The notes under the pieces: generated by a model
Told to the model about the DNA's origin: nothing
The model's input: only the letters and a program-made list of their open reading frames with translations
The model's database searches: none
Source of the DNA: Streptomyces sp. DG2A-72
GTDB lineage: Bacteria; Actinomycetota; Actinomycetes; Streptomycetales; Streptomycetaceae
Length of the DNA stretch: 64,000 bases
Reading direction: 5' to 3'
Assembly: GCF_030499575.1 (NCBI RefSeq)
Contig: NZ_JASTLC010000001.1
Location: 2,814,001-2,878,000 of the forward strand
Translations under genes and position numbers: made by a program
In this document: one piece after another, positions 33,623 to 41,516 of the stretch
How the letters are laid out: every line of letters starts with the position of its first letter
Position numbering within the stretch: the stretch's first letter is position 1

Positions 33623-34979
33623 GGAGCCGTACGCTCGCGTTGCCGTCCGCGTAGTACGCCACCGCCGAGAGTGAGGCCGCCGAGAGTTCCATGCGGAACA
33701 GGGACTCGGGCGGGGCGCCGAGGGCGAGTCGTACGAGCGTCTTGATCGGTGTGACGTGGGTGACCAGCAGGACTGTGTGGCCTGTGTACGCCGCCACCAG
33801 CTTGTCCCTCGTCGCCGCGATCCGCGTCGCCGTCGCCGCGAAGCTCTCGCCGCCGCCGGTCGGTTCGGCCTCCGGGGACGCGAGCCAGGCGCTCAGGTCA
33901 TCGGGGTGGCGCTCCTGCACCTCGGCGAAGGTAAGGCCCTCCCACGCGCCGAAGTCCGTCTCGATCAGCCCGTCCTCGATGCTGACGTCCAGGCCCAGAC
34001 GGGCGGCGACGATTCCGGCGGTCTCGCGGGTACGGGCGAGGGGGGACGCGAGGATGGCCTGGATCGTCCCGCGCCGGGCGAGAGCGTCCGCCACGCGTTC
34101 GGCCTGTTCCCTGCCGACGTCGGACAACGACGGGTCGGTACCGCCCCTCCCCGAGAAACGCTTCTGCGGCGTCAGGGGCGTTTCGCCGTGCCTCAGCAGC
34201 ACGAACGTGGCGGGCGCACCGAGGTCGGCGCCACCCCACCCGACAGTCGGCGTCGCCACGTTCCGCGCGGCGCGGACGTCGGCGTCAGCCCTCGCGGCTC
34301 CACCGCCCAGCCCTCCGGCGTCAGCCCTCGCCGCTCCACCGCCCAGCCCTCCGGCGTCGACCCTCGCCGCTCCACCGCCCAGCCCCCCGGCGTCAGCCCT
34401 CGCCGCTCCACCGCCCAGCCCCCCGGCGTCAGCCCTCGCCGCTCCACCGCCCAGCCCCCCGGCGTCGACCCTCGCCGCTCCACCGCCCAGCCCCCCGGCG
34501 TCAGCCCTCGCCGCTCCACCGCCCAGCCCCCCGGCGTCAGCCCTCGCCGCTCCGCGGCGCAGAGAACTGGCGGAACTACCGGTGTCCATCGCCTCGTTCG
34601 CCAACCTGTCCGCCCGTCTGTTCATCTCCCGCGGAATCCATTCGTACGTCACCTGCCCCACCCCGAACACCGCCGCCGCCCGCGCGGCCAGCGGCTTCAT
34701 GTCAGGGTGCTTGATCTTCCAGCGGCCCGACATCTGCTCGACGACGAGCTTGGAGTCCATCCGGACGTGGACCGTGGCGCCCGGGTCGAGGGCGTGGGCG
34801 GCGCGCAGGCCGGCCAGCAGCCCCCGGTACTCGGCGACGTTGTTCGTCGCGATGCCCAGGTACTCGGACGTCTCCGCCAGCGTCTCCCCGGTCGCCGCGT
34901 CGGTCACCACGGCTCCGTAGCCCGCGGGCCCGGGGTTGCCCCGTGACCCGCCGTCGGCCTCGACGATGAACTCCCGCAC
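33597..34979 (-). CDS. Bifunctional RNase HI/acid phosphatase (CobC-like)
   Basis: A 460-residue two-domain enzyme known from Actinobacteria. Residues 1-135 are RNase HI with the Asp-Glu-Asp-Asp site: EADGGSRGNPGPAGYG, NNVAEYRGLLAGL, VRMDSKLVVEQM, REMNRRADRLANEAM. The last ~205 residues are a histidine phosphatase: LLRHGETPL, SGRGGTDPSLSDVG, LVTHVTPIKTLV; the equivalent in mycobacteria dephosphorylates alpha-ribazole phosphate in B12 synthesis. Between them lies an 8-copy 12-residue repeat (GGAARADAGGLG). The GTG at 34977-34979 follows AGGAG. It is last in an operon-like run with the zinc-ribbon and Nif3 genes. Confidence 0.95.
   Translation of the reverse strand: MREFIVEADGGSRGNPGPAGYGAVVTDAATGETLAETSEYLGIATNNVAEYRGLLAGLRAAHALDPGATVHVRMDSKLVVEQMSGRWKIKHPDMKPLAARAAAVFGVGQVTYEWIPREMNRRADRLANEAMDTGSSASSLRRGAARADAGGLGGGAARADAGGLGGGAARVDAGGLGGGAARADAGGLGGGAARADAGGLGGGAARVDAGGLGGGAARADAGGLGGGAARADADVRAARNVATPTVGWGGADLGAPATFVLLRHGETPLTPQKRFSGRGGTDPSLSDVGREQAERVADALARRGTIQAILASPLARTRETAGIVAARLGLDVSIEDGLIETDFGAWEGLTFAEVQERHPDDLSAWLASPEAEPTGGGESFAATATRIAATRDKLVAAYTGHTVLLVTHVTPIKTLVRLALGAPPESLFRMELSAASLSAVAYYADGNASVRLLNDTSHLR
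34285..34553. repeat. 36-bp tandem repeat encoding the RNase H/phosphatase linker
   Basis: Eight copies start at 34285, 34321, 34357, 34393, 34429, 34465, 34501 and 34537, each 36 bp (12 codons). One codon alternates so that the encoded residue runs Ala-Ala-Val-Ala-Ala-Val-Ala-Ala in translation order, a 108-bp higher-order period. All six frames are open through the block. Confidence 0.95.
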
Positions 34980-34990
34980 CGGAAAGGCTC

Positions 34991-35734
34991 CTAGAGGCCC
35001 GACTCGGACGTACGCACCAGGATGCGACGGCAGTTCTCGCACCGCACCACCGTGTCCGGCGCGGCGGCGCGGATCTCGTTGATGTCGGTGATGGACAGCT
35101 CCTGACGGCAGCCCTGGCAGGTGCGCTGGTAGAGCTTGGCCGCGCCGACGCCGCCCTGCTGCTCGCGCAGCTTCTCGTAGAGCTTGAGCAGATCGGCGGG
35201 GACGGACCCGGCGATGACCTCGCGCTCCTTGGTCGCCGAGGCGATCTCGCCGTCCAGCGACTCGCACGCGGCGTCCCGGCGGGCCGTCGCGTCGTCGATC
35301 TTCGTCTGGACGGAGGAGACCCGCTCGGTCAGCTCGGCGACCCGCTCCTGTGCGGACTCGCGGCGCTCCATGACCTCCAGGACGACGTCCTCGAGGTTGC
35401 CCTGCCGCTTGGCGAGGGAGGCGATCTCGCGCTGAAGGTTCTCCAGGTCCTTGGGGGAGGTGACGGCGCCGGAGTCGAGGCGCTGCTGGTCGCGGCCGGC
35501 GCGCTGGCGCACCTGGTCGACGTCCTGCTCGGCCTTGATCTGCTCGCGGGCGCAGTCGCTCTCCTCGGTCTGCGCGGCCACGAGCAGGTCGCGCAGCTGG
35601 GTGAGGTCCTTGGTCAGCGACTCGATCTCGGCGTGCTCGGGGAGCGACTTCCGCTTGTGGGCGAGCTGCTGGAGGCGGACGTCGAGGTCCTGGACGTCGA
35701 GGAGTCGGATCTGGTCGGCGGGCGCGGCGTTCAG
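34991..35734 (-). CDS. C4-type zinc-ribbon domain protein
   Basis: A 247-residue protein with a long coiled coil (residues ~10-185, starting NAAPADQIRLLDVQDLDVRL) and a C-terminal zinc ribbon with CQGCRQE and CENCRRILVR, the DUF164/CT398 type. Homologues are conserved beside Nif3 and RNase H genes throughout Actinobacteria, with proposed nucleic-acid or secretion roles. The only start that fits the conserved N-terminus is a CTG at 35732-35734, which overlaps the Nif3 stop as CTGA and has GGAG seven bases upstream. Confidence 0.92.
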   Translation of the reverse strand: MNAAPADQIRLLDVQDLDVRLQQLAHKRKSLPEHAEIESLTKDLTQLRDLLVAAQTEESDCAREQIKAEQDVDQVRQRAGRDQQRLDSGAVTSPKDLENLQREIASLAKRQGNLEDVVLEVMERRESAQERVAELTERVSSVQTKIDDATARRDAACESLDGEIASATKEREVIAGSVPADLLKLYEKLREQQGGVGAAKLYQRTCQGCRQELSITDINEIRAAAPDTVVRCENCRRILVRTSESGL

Positions 35735-36570
35735 TTGGGGGCTCCAATTGACGGGGAGTGGATGGTCCACGGGTCGGTGACCGTCTTGGACACATGGACG
35801 CGCAGGTCCCAGCCATTCCGGTCGGAGATCTCGTCGAGCTGGGCTGCTGCCAGCTCGCACCAGGGCCACTCGGTGGCCCAGTGCGCTGCGTCGAGCAGCG
35901 CGAGGGGACTGTGGGCGCGGGCCTCGGACACCGGGTGGTGTCGCAGGTCCGCGGTGAGGAAGGCGTCGACACCGGACGCGCGTACGTCGTCGAAGAGGCC
36001 GTCGCCGGAGCCGCCGCTGACCGCGATCGTCCGTACGACCGCCTCGGGGTCGCCTGCGACGCGGATGCCCTGCGCGGTGGCGGGCAGGCGTTCGGCGGCC
36101 CGCACAGCGAACTCGCGCAGGGGCAGCGGGTGGTCCAGCTCGCAGATCCGGCCGAGGCCCCGACGCCCGGACGGGTCGGCCGGGTCCGGCACGAGCGGTC
36201 GTACGACCCGCAGGTCCAGGGCGCCGGCGAGCGCGTCGGAGACGCCCGGGTCGGCGGTGTCGGCGTTGGTGTGGGCGACGTGCAGCGCGATGTCGTTCTT
36301 GATGAGGGTGTGCACCACGCGGCCCTTGAAGTGGGACGCCGCGACCGTCGTCGTACCGCGAAGGTAGAGCGGGTGGTGGGTGACCAGCAGGTCGGCGTCC
36401 AGCTTCACGGCCTCGTCGACGATCTCCTGGACCGGGTCTACGGCGAAGAGAACCCTTGCGACCTCCTGGCCGGGGTCGCCCACGACGGTGCCGACCGCGT
36501 CCCAGGACTCGGCCCGCTCGGCGGGCCACAGGTTCTCCAGCGCGGCGATGACTTCAGACAGACGGGGCAC
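35731..36570 (-). CDS. Nif3-like dinuclear metal centre hexameric protein
   Basis: A 279-residue member of the Nif3/DUF34 (YbgI) family, predicted GTP cyclohydrolase I type 2-like metal proteins. Seen: RLSEVIAALENLWPAERAES, GDPGQEVARVLFAVD, the metal ligands in LLVTHHPLYLRG, ALHVAHTNADTADPGVSDAL and, near the end, DAFLTADLRHHPVSEA with a HWATEWPW segment. GTG at 36568-36570 begins the conserved sequence; the open frame extends further upstream without family sequence. Translationally coupled to the zinc-ribbon gene. Confidence 0.92.
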   Translation of the reverse strand: MPRLSEVIAALENLWPAERAESWDAVGTVVGDPGQEVARVLFAVDPVQEIVDEAVKLDADLLVTHHPLYLRGTTTVAASHFKGRVVHTLIKNDIALHVAHTNADTADPGVSDALAGALDLRVVRPLVPDPADPSGRRGLGRICELDHPLPLREFAVRAAERLPATAQGIRVAGDPEAVVRTIAVSGGSGDGLFDDVRASGVDAFLTADLRHHPVSEARAHSPLALLDAAHWATEWPWCELAAAQLDEISDRNGWDLRVHVSKTVTDPWTIHSPSIGAPN

Positions 36571-36768
36571 GCGCTCAAGGCTACCTGGAGGTTCTGTGCC
36601 GCTGAACCTGCGCCGGGGCCCCACCTGGGCCGTCGCCCCGTCCAGCACATCCGCCCCCGTTTCCTCAGGCGAATCGAATCGTGGCCACCCTTATGTGTGA
36701 AGCGAGTGCCCGGCGGTCCCCCGTCTGTGCGTGCGAAAACTAGCTTCGTCGCCGGAGGTGATCGACCG

Positions 36769-37914
36769 ATGACGGCCTGTGCGATCGAACCCACCGCGGA
36801 GAACGAGGACGACCCGACCCCGCCGACGGGGTGCGCGATCACCGTGGACGGCTGCTACGCCGCACGCCTCGCCGCGGACGGCGACTCCCTGTTCCCGGAG
36901 CGCTGGACCCTGGACGGACCCGAACCGTACGCCGTGCCGCTGCCCGGCAACCAGCCCGAGGAGCCCGGCACCGAGGTACAGCCGATGAGCGACGGCCGGG
37001 TCCTGATCCGGCGCCTCACGGACGGACGGCATGTCTTCGCGCTGCTCTACCCGACCGGGCCCGGCACCGGTGAGCTGCCGCTGGGGGCCGTGGAGTGCCC
37101 GGACCCCGGCTCCCGGCTGCGGCTGCTGCCGCCCGCGCCGGGCGGCGACAAGGCGTACGCCCTCGCCGTGGGCCGGCGCTCCAGCGCGGTGTGGCTGGTG
37201 GCGGGCGGTGCCTTCGGGCCCGAGCAGCTCGCCGAGATCCCCGGGCGCTGCTCGGGCGGGGTGTGGCTGGACCGCGCGGGGCGGATACTGGCCCTCGACC
37301 GGGAGGTCGGCGGACGGACCAAGACCGTCGTCGTCGACCTGGAGCGCGGCGGCGAGGTGTCGCCGCTGCTGCAGATCGCCGCGGACAGCGAGGACCGGCT
37401 CCTGCTCGCCGACCCCGACAGCGGGCTGCTGCTGATCAGCTCCGACGCGCCCTCACCGGGGCAGGCCCGGCTGGGCTGGGGGGTGCTCGGCAGCACGCTG
37501 CCGGTGCGGTTCCCGGAGAGCCTGCGGGTGGCGGACTGCACGGTCACCCCGTTCGCCGTCCAGCCGGGGCAGATGCTGATGCCGGAGAGCTGTGCGGTGG
37601 CGCTCCGCGTCGACGGGCCGGTGAGCAGCTGGCTGGGTCTGTGGCGGCCGAGCGAGCGGCGGGTACGTCATCTTCCGGGGCCCGAGGGGTGGTTGGCGGG
37701 GGCGGGGGTGTTCACGCGGGACGGGGTACTGCAACTGCCTTATGCGTCGAGGGTGGTGGCGTGTGGGGTGGCTCGGGTGGAGGCGGGGGCGGGACCGGAA
37801 GTGCACGAAACGCCGCCGGAGGAACCGGCAGATCCCGCCCCCTCCGAGCCCGTCGTCACGCGCCCGGTATCCCTTCAGGAGGCACTTCTGCACGGTCGTA
37901 TGGCGACCAGGTAA
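36769..37914 (+). CDS. Conserved hypothetical protein, beta-propeller-like
   Basis: A 381-residue soluble protein without signal peptide or membrane helix. Repeated beta-rich segments (AITVDGCYAARLAADGDSLF; LLYPTGPGTGELPLGAVECP; GRRSSAVWLVAGGAFGPEQL; GGVWLDRAGRILALDREVGG; DSEDRLLLADPDSGLLLIS) suggest a WD40- or NHL-like propeller; no catalytic motif. The ATG follows GGAGGTG. It is divergent from the Nif3 gene and conserved in Streptomyces at this position as far as I recall. Function unknown. Confidence 0.75.
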   Translation: MTACAIEPTAENEDDPTPPTGCAITVDGCYAARLAADGDSLFPERWTLDGPEPYAVPLPGNQPEEPGTEVQPMSDGRVLIRRLTDGRHVFALLYPTGPGTGELPLGAVECPDPGSRLRLLPPAPGGDKAYALAVGRRSSAVWLVAGGAFGPEQLAEIPGRCSGGVWLDRAGRILALDREVGGRTKTVVVDLERGGEVSPLLQIAADSEDRLLLADPDSGLLLISSDAPSPGQARLGWGVLGSTLPVRFPESLRVADCTVTPFAVQPGQMLMPESCAVALRVDGPVSSWLGLWRPSERRVRHLPGPEGWLAGAGVFTRDGVLQLPYASRVVACGVARVEAGAGPEVHETPPEEPADPAPSEPVVTRPVSLQEALLHGRMATR

Positions 37915-38019
37915 CGAAGTCGTGGCGGTTGGCGTGTGCGGCTGGATTCGGTGACTGGTGTGCTGGTTACACTCGCCCGGCTGTAAGAAGGATCATGTTG
38001 ACGGGGTGAATTTCTTCCG

Positions 38020-38175
38020 ATGAGTGACGCCACTACGACCCAGCAGCCTGCCCAGACCCAGGAGTCCGCCGGTCGCGGCAAGCACCGGGGTCCGGTCTCG
38101 TCCCACGAGGGTGAGGCGGCCCCGCGCGGCCGTCATCGCAAGCCGGTGGAGCAGCAGACCGAGACGGCTGCCTGA
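38020..38175 (+). CDS. Short Streptomyces protein, 51 residues
   Basis: Reads MSDATTTQQPAQTQESAGRG then KHRGPVSSHEGEAAPRGRHR and KPVEQQTETAA. A Gln/Thr-rich start and a basic middle indicate a disordered protein. The ribosome site is weak (GGGGTG), but a strong terminator directly after the stop and G/C third positions support a real gene. Function unknown. Confidence 0.6.
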   Translation: MSDATTTQQPAQTQESAGRGKHRGPVSSHEGEAAPRGRHRKPVEQQTETAA

Positions 38176-38187
38176 AGGTAGGTCGAT

Positions 38188-38220
38188 CGGCCCCGCTCGT
38201 CCAGTGGACGGGCGGGGCCG
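38188..38220 (+). terminator. Strong hairpin terminator after the 51-residue gene
   Basis: CGGCCCCGCTCGTCC (38188-38202) pairs over 15 bases with GGACGGGCGGGGCCG (38206-38220), one mismatch, 3-base loop, followed by TTGT. It can also serve the convergent SDR gene. Confidence 0.85.
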
Positions 38221-38256
38221 TTGTCGTAGGGGGAGTTGTCGGCTGGAGAGTTCGGG

Positions 38257-39186
38257 CTACCGGCGTTTGAGACCGAGCACTTCCGCCGCCGCGAACGTCT
38301 CGCCCTTCGTGTCCGCGTAGTGCTGCGTGAGTACGGCGTCCAGCTCGCCGTAGCTGAAAGTCTCCTGCTTGCTGTCGAACTGGGCCTGGACACGCGGACG
38401 TTCGACGATCGCGACCATGCCGCCGTGGACGACGAGCAGCTGGCCGTTGACGCGGGCGGCGGCCGGGGAGGCCAGGTAGCCGACGAGGGGGGCGACGTGA
38501 TCGGGGGCGAGGGGGTCGAGGCCGCTGTCGGACACGTCAGGGAAGACGTCCTCCGTCATCCGGGTGCGGGCTCGCGGGCAGATCGCGTTGGCCGTCACGC
38601 CGTACTTGGCCAGGGCGAGGGCCGTGGAGGTGGTGAGGCCGACGATTCCGCCTTTTGCGGCAGCGTAGTTGGGCTGTCCGGCGGAGCCGGCGAGGAAGGC
38701 CTCCGAGGAGGTGTTCACGATCCGCCCGTACACCGGCCTGCCTGCCGCCTTGGACCGCTCGCGCCAGTGCGCGGAGGCGAAGCGGGTGGTGTTGAAGTGG
38801 CCCTTGAGGTGGACCCGTATCACCGAGTCCCACTCGTCCTCGGTCATGGAGAAGACCATACGGTCGCGCAGGATGCCCGCGTTGTTGACGAGGACGTCCA
38901 GCTTGCCGAACTCCTCGATCGCCAACTCCACTAGAGCGCGGGCCTGTTGGAAGTCGGCTACGTCCCCGGTGTGGGCGAGTGCCGTGCCGCCGGTCTTCCG
39001 GATCTCGGCGGCGACCTCCTCTGCGGGGGCGGCGGACGCCTCGCCGGAGCCGTCGCGGCCGGGCTGTCCGTGGTCGTTGACGACGACGGCCGCGCCGAGC
39101 CGGGCGAGTTCCAGCGCCTCGGCCCGGCCCAGACCGCGTGCGGCGCCGGTGACGACGGCCGCCAGGCCCTCAAGTGGCAGTGACAT
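38257..39186 (-). CDS. SDR family oxidoreductase, 17beta-HSD4/3-hydroxyacyl-CoA dehydrogenase-like
   Basis: A 309-residue SDR with the long N-terminal segment of peroxisomal multifunctional enzyme type 2: TGAARGLGRAEALELARLGA, VVVNDHGQPGRDGSGEA, NNAGILRDRMVF, and catalytic Ser/Tyr/Lys in IVNTSSEAFLAG and QPNYAAAKGGIVGL. Enzymes of this subgroup oxidise 3-hydroxyacyl-CoA or hydroxysteroids with NAD. It is third in an operon after a MaoC-type hydratase and an alcohol dehydrogenase, fitting a beta-oxidation-like route for a lipid or sterol side chain. ATG at 39184-39186 follows GAAAGGA. Confidence 0.92.
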   Translation of the reverse strand: MSLPLEGLAAVVTGAARGLGRAEALELARLGAAVVVNDHGQPGRDGSGEASAAPAEEVAAEIRKTGGTALAHTGDVADFQQARALVELAIEEFGKLDVLVNNAGILRDRMVFSMTEDEWDSVIRVHLKGHFNTTRFASAHWRERSKAAGRPVYGRIVNTSSEAFLAGSAGQPNYAAAKGGIVGLTTSTALALAKYGVTANAICPRARTRMTEDVFPDVSDSGLDPLAPDHVAPLVGYLASPAAARVNGQLLVVHGGMVAIVERPRVQAQFDSKQETFSYGELDAVLTQHYADTKGETFAAAEVLGLKRR

Positions 39187-39204
39187 CAAGGTCCTTTCGC
39201 GAGA

Positions 39205-39264
39205 GGGGAGTCGAGAGCGGAGAGTCGAGAGCGGAGAGTCGAGAGCGAGGAGTCCCGAGAGCGG
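39205..39264. repeat. 14-bp tandem repeat between ADH stop and SDR start
   Basis: GGAGAGTCGAGAGC is repeated three times with a fourth degenerate copy in the 80-bp spacer, beginning directly after the alcohol dehydrogenase stop codon. Confidence 0.8.
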
Positions 39265-39266
39265 GG

Positions 39267-40343
39267 TCAGATCTCGATGCACGTGCGCAGTGCCGTGCCC
39301 GTCCGCATCTGGTCGAGGGCCTCGTTGATGTCGGCGAAGGCGACGCGGTGCGTGATCAGTCCCTCCAGGTCGATCCGGCCGGCCCGCCAGAGGGAGATCG
39401 TCCGCTCGTAGGAGCGCAGGACGTCGCCGCCGCCGTACATGGACGGCAGGATGCGCTTCTCGTCGAAGAACAGCTCGAACATGTTGAGCTGGAGGAAGTC
39501 GTCCATGGCGCCCGCGCCGACGACGACGAGGGTGCCGCCGCGGCGGGTGTTCTCGTAGGCGGTGCGCGCGGTGGCGGCCTTGCCGACGACCTCGAAGACG
39601 TAGTCGAAGCCCTCGCCGGCGGTGACGTGTTGCTTGACGTCGGGCAGCTCGTCCGGCGAAACCGCCTTCGTGGCACCGAACTTGAGCGCGGACTCGCGGC
39701 GCGAGGCGACCGGGTCCACGGCGACTATCTCGGCGGCGCCCTTGAGGCGTGCGCCCTGGATGGCGGAGACGCCGACCCCGCCGCACCCGATCACGGCGAC
39801 CGACGAACCCGCCTCCACATCGGCCGTGTTGAGGGCCGCGCCCAGCCCTGTCGTCACCCCGCAGCCGATGAGCGCGGCGATGTCGAAGGGCACGTCGTCC
39901 GGGATCGGCACCGCGCACCGGGCGTCGACGACGACCTCCTCGGTGAAGGTGCCGGTGCCCGCCATGCCGAAGACGTCGCCGCCGGGGCGCTTGAAGTTGG
40001 GGGTGCCCGCGTTCATGAACCCGGCGAGGCACAGCTCGGTCTGCCCGCGCTTGCAGGCGGGGCAGGTGCGGCAGGCGGGCAGCCAGCACAGGACCACCCG
40101 GTCGCCGACGCTCAAGTCGCTCACGCTGTCGCCGACTTCGAGGATCTCGCCCGCGCCCTCGTGACCCGGCACGAAGGGCGCCGGCTGCGGCAGGATGCCG
40201 CCCATGGCGGACAGGTCCGAGTGGCAGAGCCCGGTGGCCCGCACCCGGACCCTCACCCTGCCTGGGCCGAAGCCCACCGCCTCGATGTCGTCGAGGACGT
40301 CGAGTTTGTCCTGGCCGATCTCGTGCAGTACGGCTGCGCGCAT
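39267..40343 (-). CDS. Zinc-dependent alcohol dehydrogenase (MDR, class III-like)
   Basis: A 358-residue medium-chain dehydrogenase. Catalytic zinc ligands Cys and His are in GLCHSDLSAMGG and VPGHEGAGEILEVG; the structural zinc Cys quartet is CRTCPACKRGQTELC. The NAD fold shows GCGVTTGLGAALNTA and VIGCGGVGVSAIQGARLKGA. Mycobacterial relatives act with MaoC and SDR enzymes in lipid breakdown. It begins 29 bp after the MaoC gene, in the same operon. Confidence 0.94.
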   Translation of the reverse strand: MRAAVLHEIGQDKLDVLDDIEAVGFGPGRVRVRVRATGLCHSDLSAMGGILPQPAPFVPGHEGAGEILEVGDSVSDLSVGDRVVLCWLPACRTCPACKRGQTELCLAGFMNAGTPNFKRPGGDVFGMAGTGTFTEEVVVDARCAVPIPDDVPFDIAALIGCGVTTGLGAALNTADVEAGSSVAVIGCGGVGVSAIQGARLKGAAEIVAVDPVASRRESALKFGATKAVSPDELPDVKQHVTAGEGFDYVFEVVGKAATARTAYENTRRGGTLVVVGAGAMDDFLQLNMFELFFDEKRILPSMYGGGDVLRSYERTISLWRAGRIDLEGLITHRVAFADINEALDQMRTGTALRTCIEI

Positions 40344-40372
40344 GGTGCGGCTCCCCTCGGAAGGCTCTTGGC

Positions 40373-41251
40373 TCACGAGTGCTGGACGATGGTGTCGGCG
40401 AGGACGGGCGCGTCCTCCCGCTCGACGGCGCTGACGGCCACGCGGATCACGGCCCCGGAAGGCCGCCACATACGGATGCGCAGGGTCTCGCCCGGGTAGA
40501 CCACCCCGGCGAACCGTGTGTCATACGACCGCACGCGGGCGGTGTCGCCGCCTAGCAGCGTGTCGACGACCGCCTTGAGCGTGATGCCGTAGGTGCACAG
40601 CCCGTGCAGGATGGGCCGCTCGAACCCGGCGACCTTGGCGAACTCCGGGTCGGCGTGCAGCGGGTTCCAGTCGCCGGAGAGGCGGTAGAGGAGGGCCTGG
40701 TCCTCGCGGATCGGCCGCTCGACGACCTTGTCCGGCTCACCGGCGGGCGGTTCGAGGCGCGCGGACGGCCCTCGGTCGCCGCCCCATCCGCCTTCTCCCC
40801 GTACGAAGATCTGCGCGTCGTTGGTCCACAACGGGCCCTCGGCGTCGGTGACTTCGGTGCGCATGACGAGGACGGCGGCCTTGCCCTTGTCGTAGACGGC
40901 GGCGATCCGGCCGGTGGCGGTGGCGGTGCCCTTGACCGGGATCGGGCGGTGGAGGGTCAGGGACTGGCCGCCGTGCAGGACACGGGCCAGGTCGACCTCG
41001 ACGCCGGGCATGGACAGGCTGCTGATCACGCCGGGCGAGCCGCTGCCCGCGACGGTGGCGAAGCTCGGCAGGACGTGCAGCCGGGATTCCAGGGTGTAGC
41101 GCAGTTCGTCGGGGTCGGTGGAGGGGGTCTCCTTGTCAGGATTCGCGCCGGCGCCCACCCCCAGGTGGTACAGCTGCACATCCTTGTGGTCCCAGGCGAT
41201 CTCGCCGGAACGGGGTTCGGCGGCGAGCGCCTTGGCTGCGTCGATGGGCAT
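40373..41251 (-). CDS. MaoC-family enoyl-CoA hydratase (two hot-dog domains)
   Basis: A 292-residue protein of the hydratase-2/17beta-HSD4 type. The N-terminal hot dog (LYHLGVGAGANPDKETPSTD; LRYTLESRLHVLPSFATV) is inactive-like; the C-terminal domain carries the hydratase-2 motif DWNPLHADPEFAKVAGFERP then ILHGLCTYG, with catalytic Asp and His. It hydrates a 2-enoyl-CoA to the (3R)-hydroxyacyl-CoA, which the SDR of the operon could then oxidise. First gene of the operon; a clean promoter with a KstR-like operator lies upstream. Confidence 0.93.
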   Translation of the reverse strand: MPIDAAKALAAEPRSGEIAWDHKDVQLYHLGVGAGANPDKETPSTDPDELRYTLESRLHVLPSFATVAGSGSPGVISSLSMPGVEVDLARVLHGGQSLTLHRPIPVKGTATATGRIAAVYDKGKAAVLVMRTEVTDAEGPLWTNDAQIFVRGEGGWGGDRGPSARLEPPAGEPDKVVERPIREDQALLYRLSGDWNPLHADPEFAKVAGFERPILHGLCTYGITLKAVVDTLLGGDTARVRSYDTRFAGVVYPGETLRIRMWRPSGAVIRVAVSAVEREDAPVLADTIVQHS

Positions 41252-41344
41252 AGGGCTCAGGACTCCTGACGACTCTCCCGGGCAGAGAACCTCGGCGCGG
41301 CCGTCCGCACCGTCGGCCGCACCGAGGTCGTTCACTGGCCGACC

Positions 41345-41400
41345 TAGAACGCGTTCCAGTCCGGCGCCCTCTGTATAGCCCAGGGCTCCGCAGTTGTGAA
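41345..41400 (-). promoter_or_regulatory. Promoter with KstR-type operator before the maoC operon
   Basis: On the minus strand a -35 TTCACA (41400-41395), 17-base spacer and -10 TATACA (41377-41372) form a near-consensus promoter. The palindrome TGGAACGCGTTCTA (41358-41345), matching the TNNAACNNGTTNNA pattern of KstR-type TetR repressors, lies just past the expected transcription start. Confidence 0.65.
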
Positions 41401-41405
41401 GGCTC

Positions 41406-41455
41406 CTGACAGGGTGTCAGACGTGTGCGGGGCCGGTTGGGCCATGACATTTGTC
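41406..41455 (+). promoter_or_regulatory. Two palindromes in the ABC-transporter promoter region
   Basis: CTGACA-GGG-TGTCAG (41406-41420) and GACA-TT-TGTC (41446-41455) lie 62-111 bases upstream of the ABC gene and share GACA/TGTC arms. They may bind the response regulator encoded in the same locus. The rest of 41252-41516 shows no gene. Confidence 0.4.
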
Positions 41456-41516
41456 CCGTGGGAGTCCGTACAAGCGCATCTGCCCTGCCGGTGCCGCGGG
41501 TCCGTAGCGTCGAGGC

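Noticed and set aside
34193..34519. Open frame of repeated ERRGLTPGGWAV units and matching Pro-rich antisense frames
   Set aside because: They are other-frame readings of the 36-bp repeat, which is free of stops in all frames; the RNase H/phosphatase frame has conserved domains on both sides.
34285..34553. CRISPR-like array (regular 36-bp repeats)
   Set aside because: The copies are directly adjacent with no spacers, stay in frame and encode a protein linker.
38257..41251. Part of a polyketide or fatty-acid synthase cluster
   Set aside because: The SDR, ADH and MaoC genes have no ketosynthase or carrier protein nearby and match stand-alone lipid-degradation operons.
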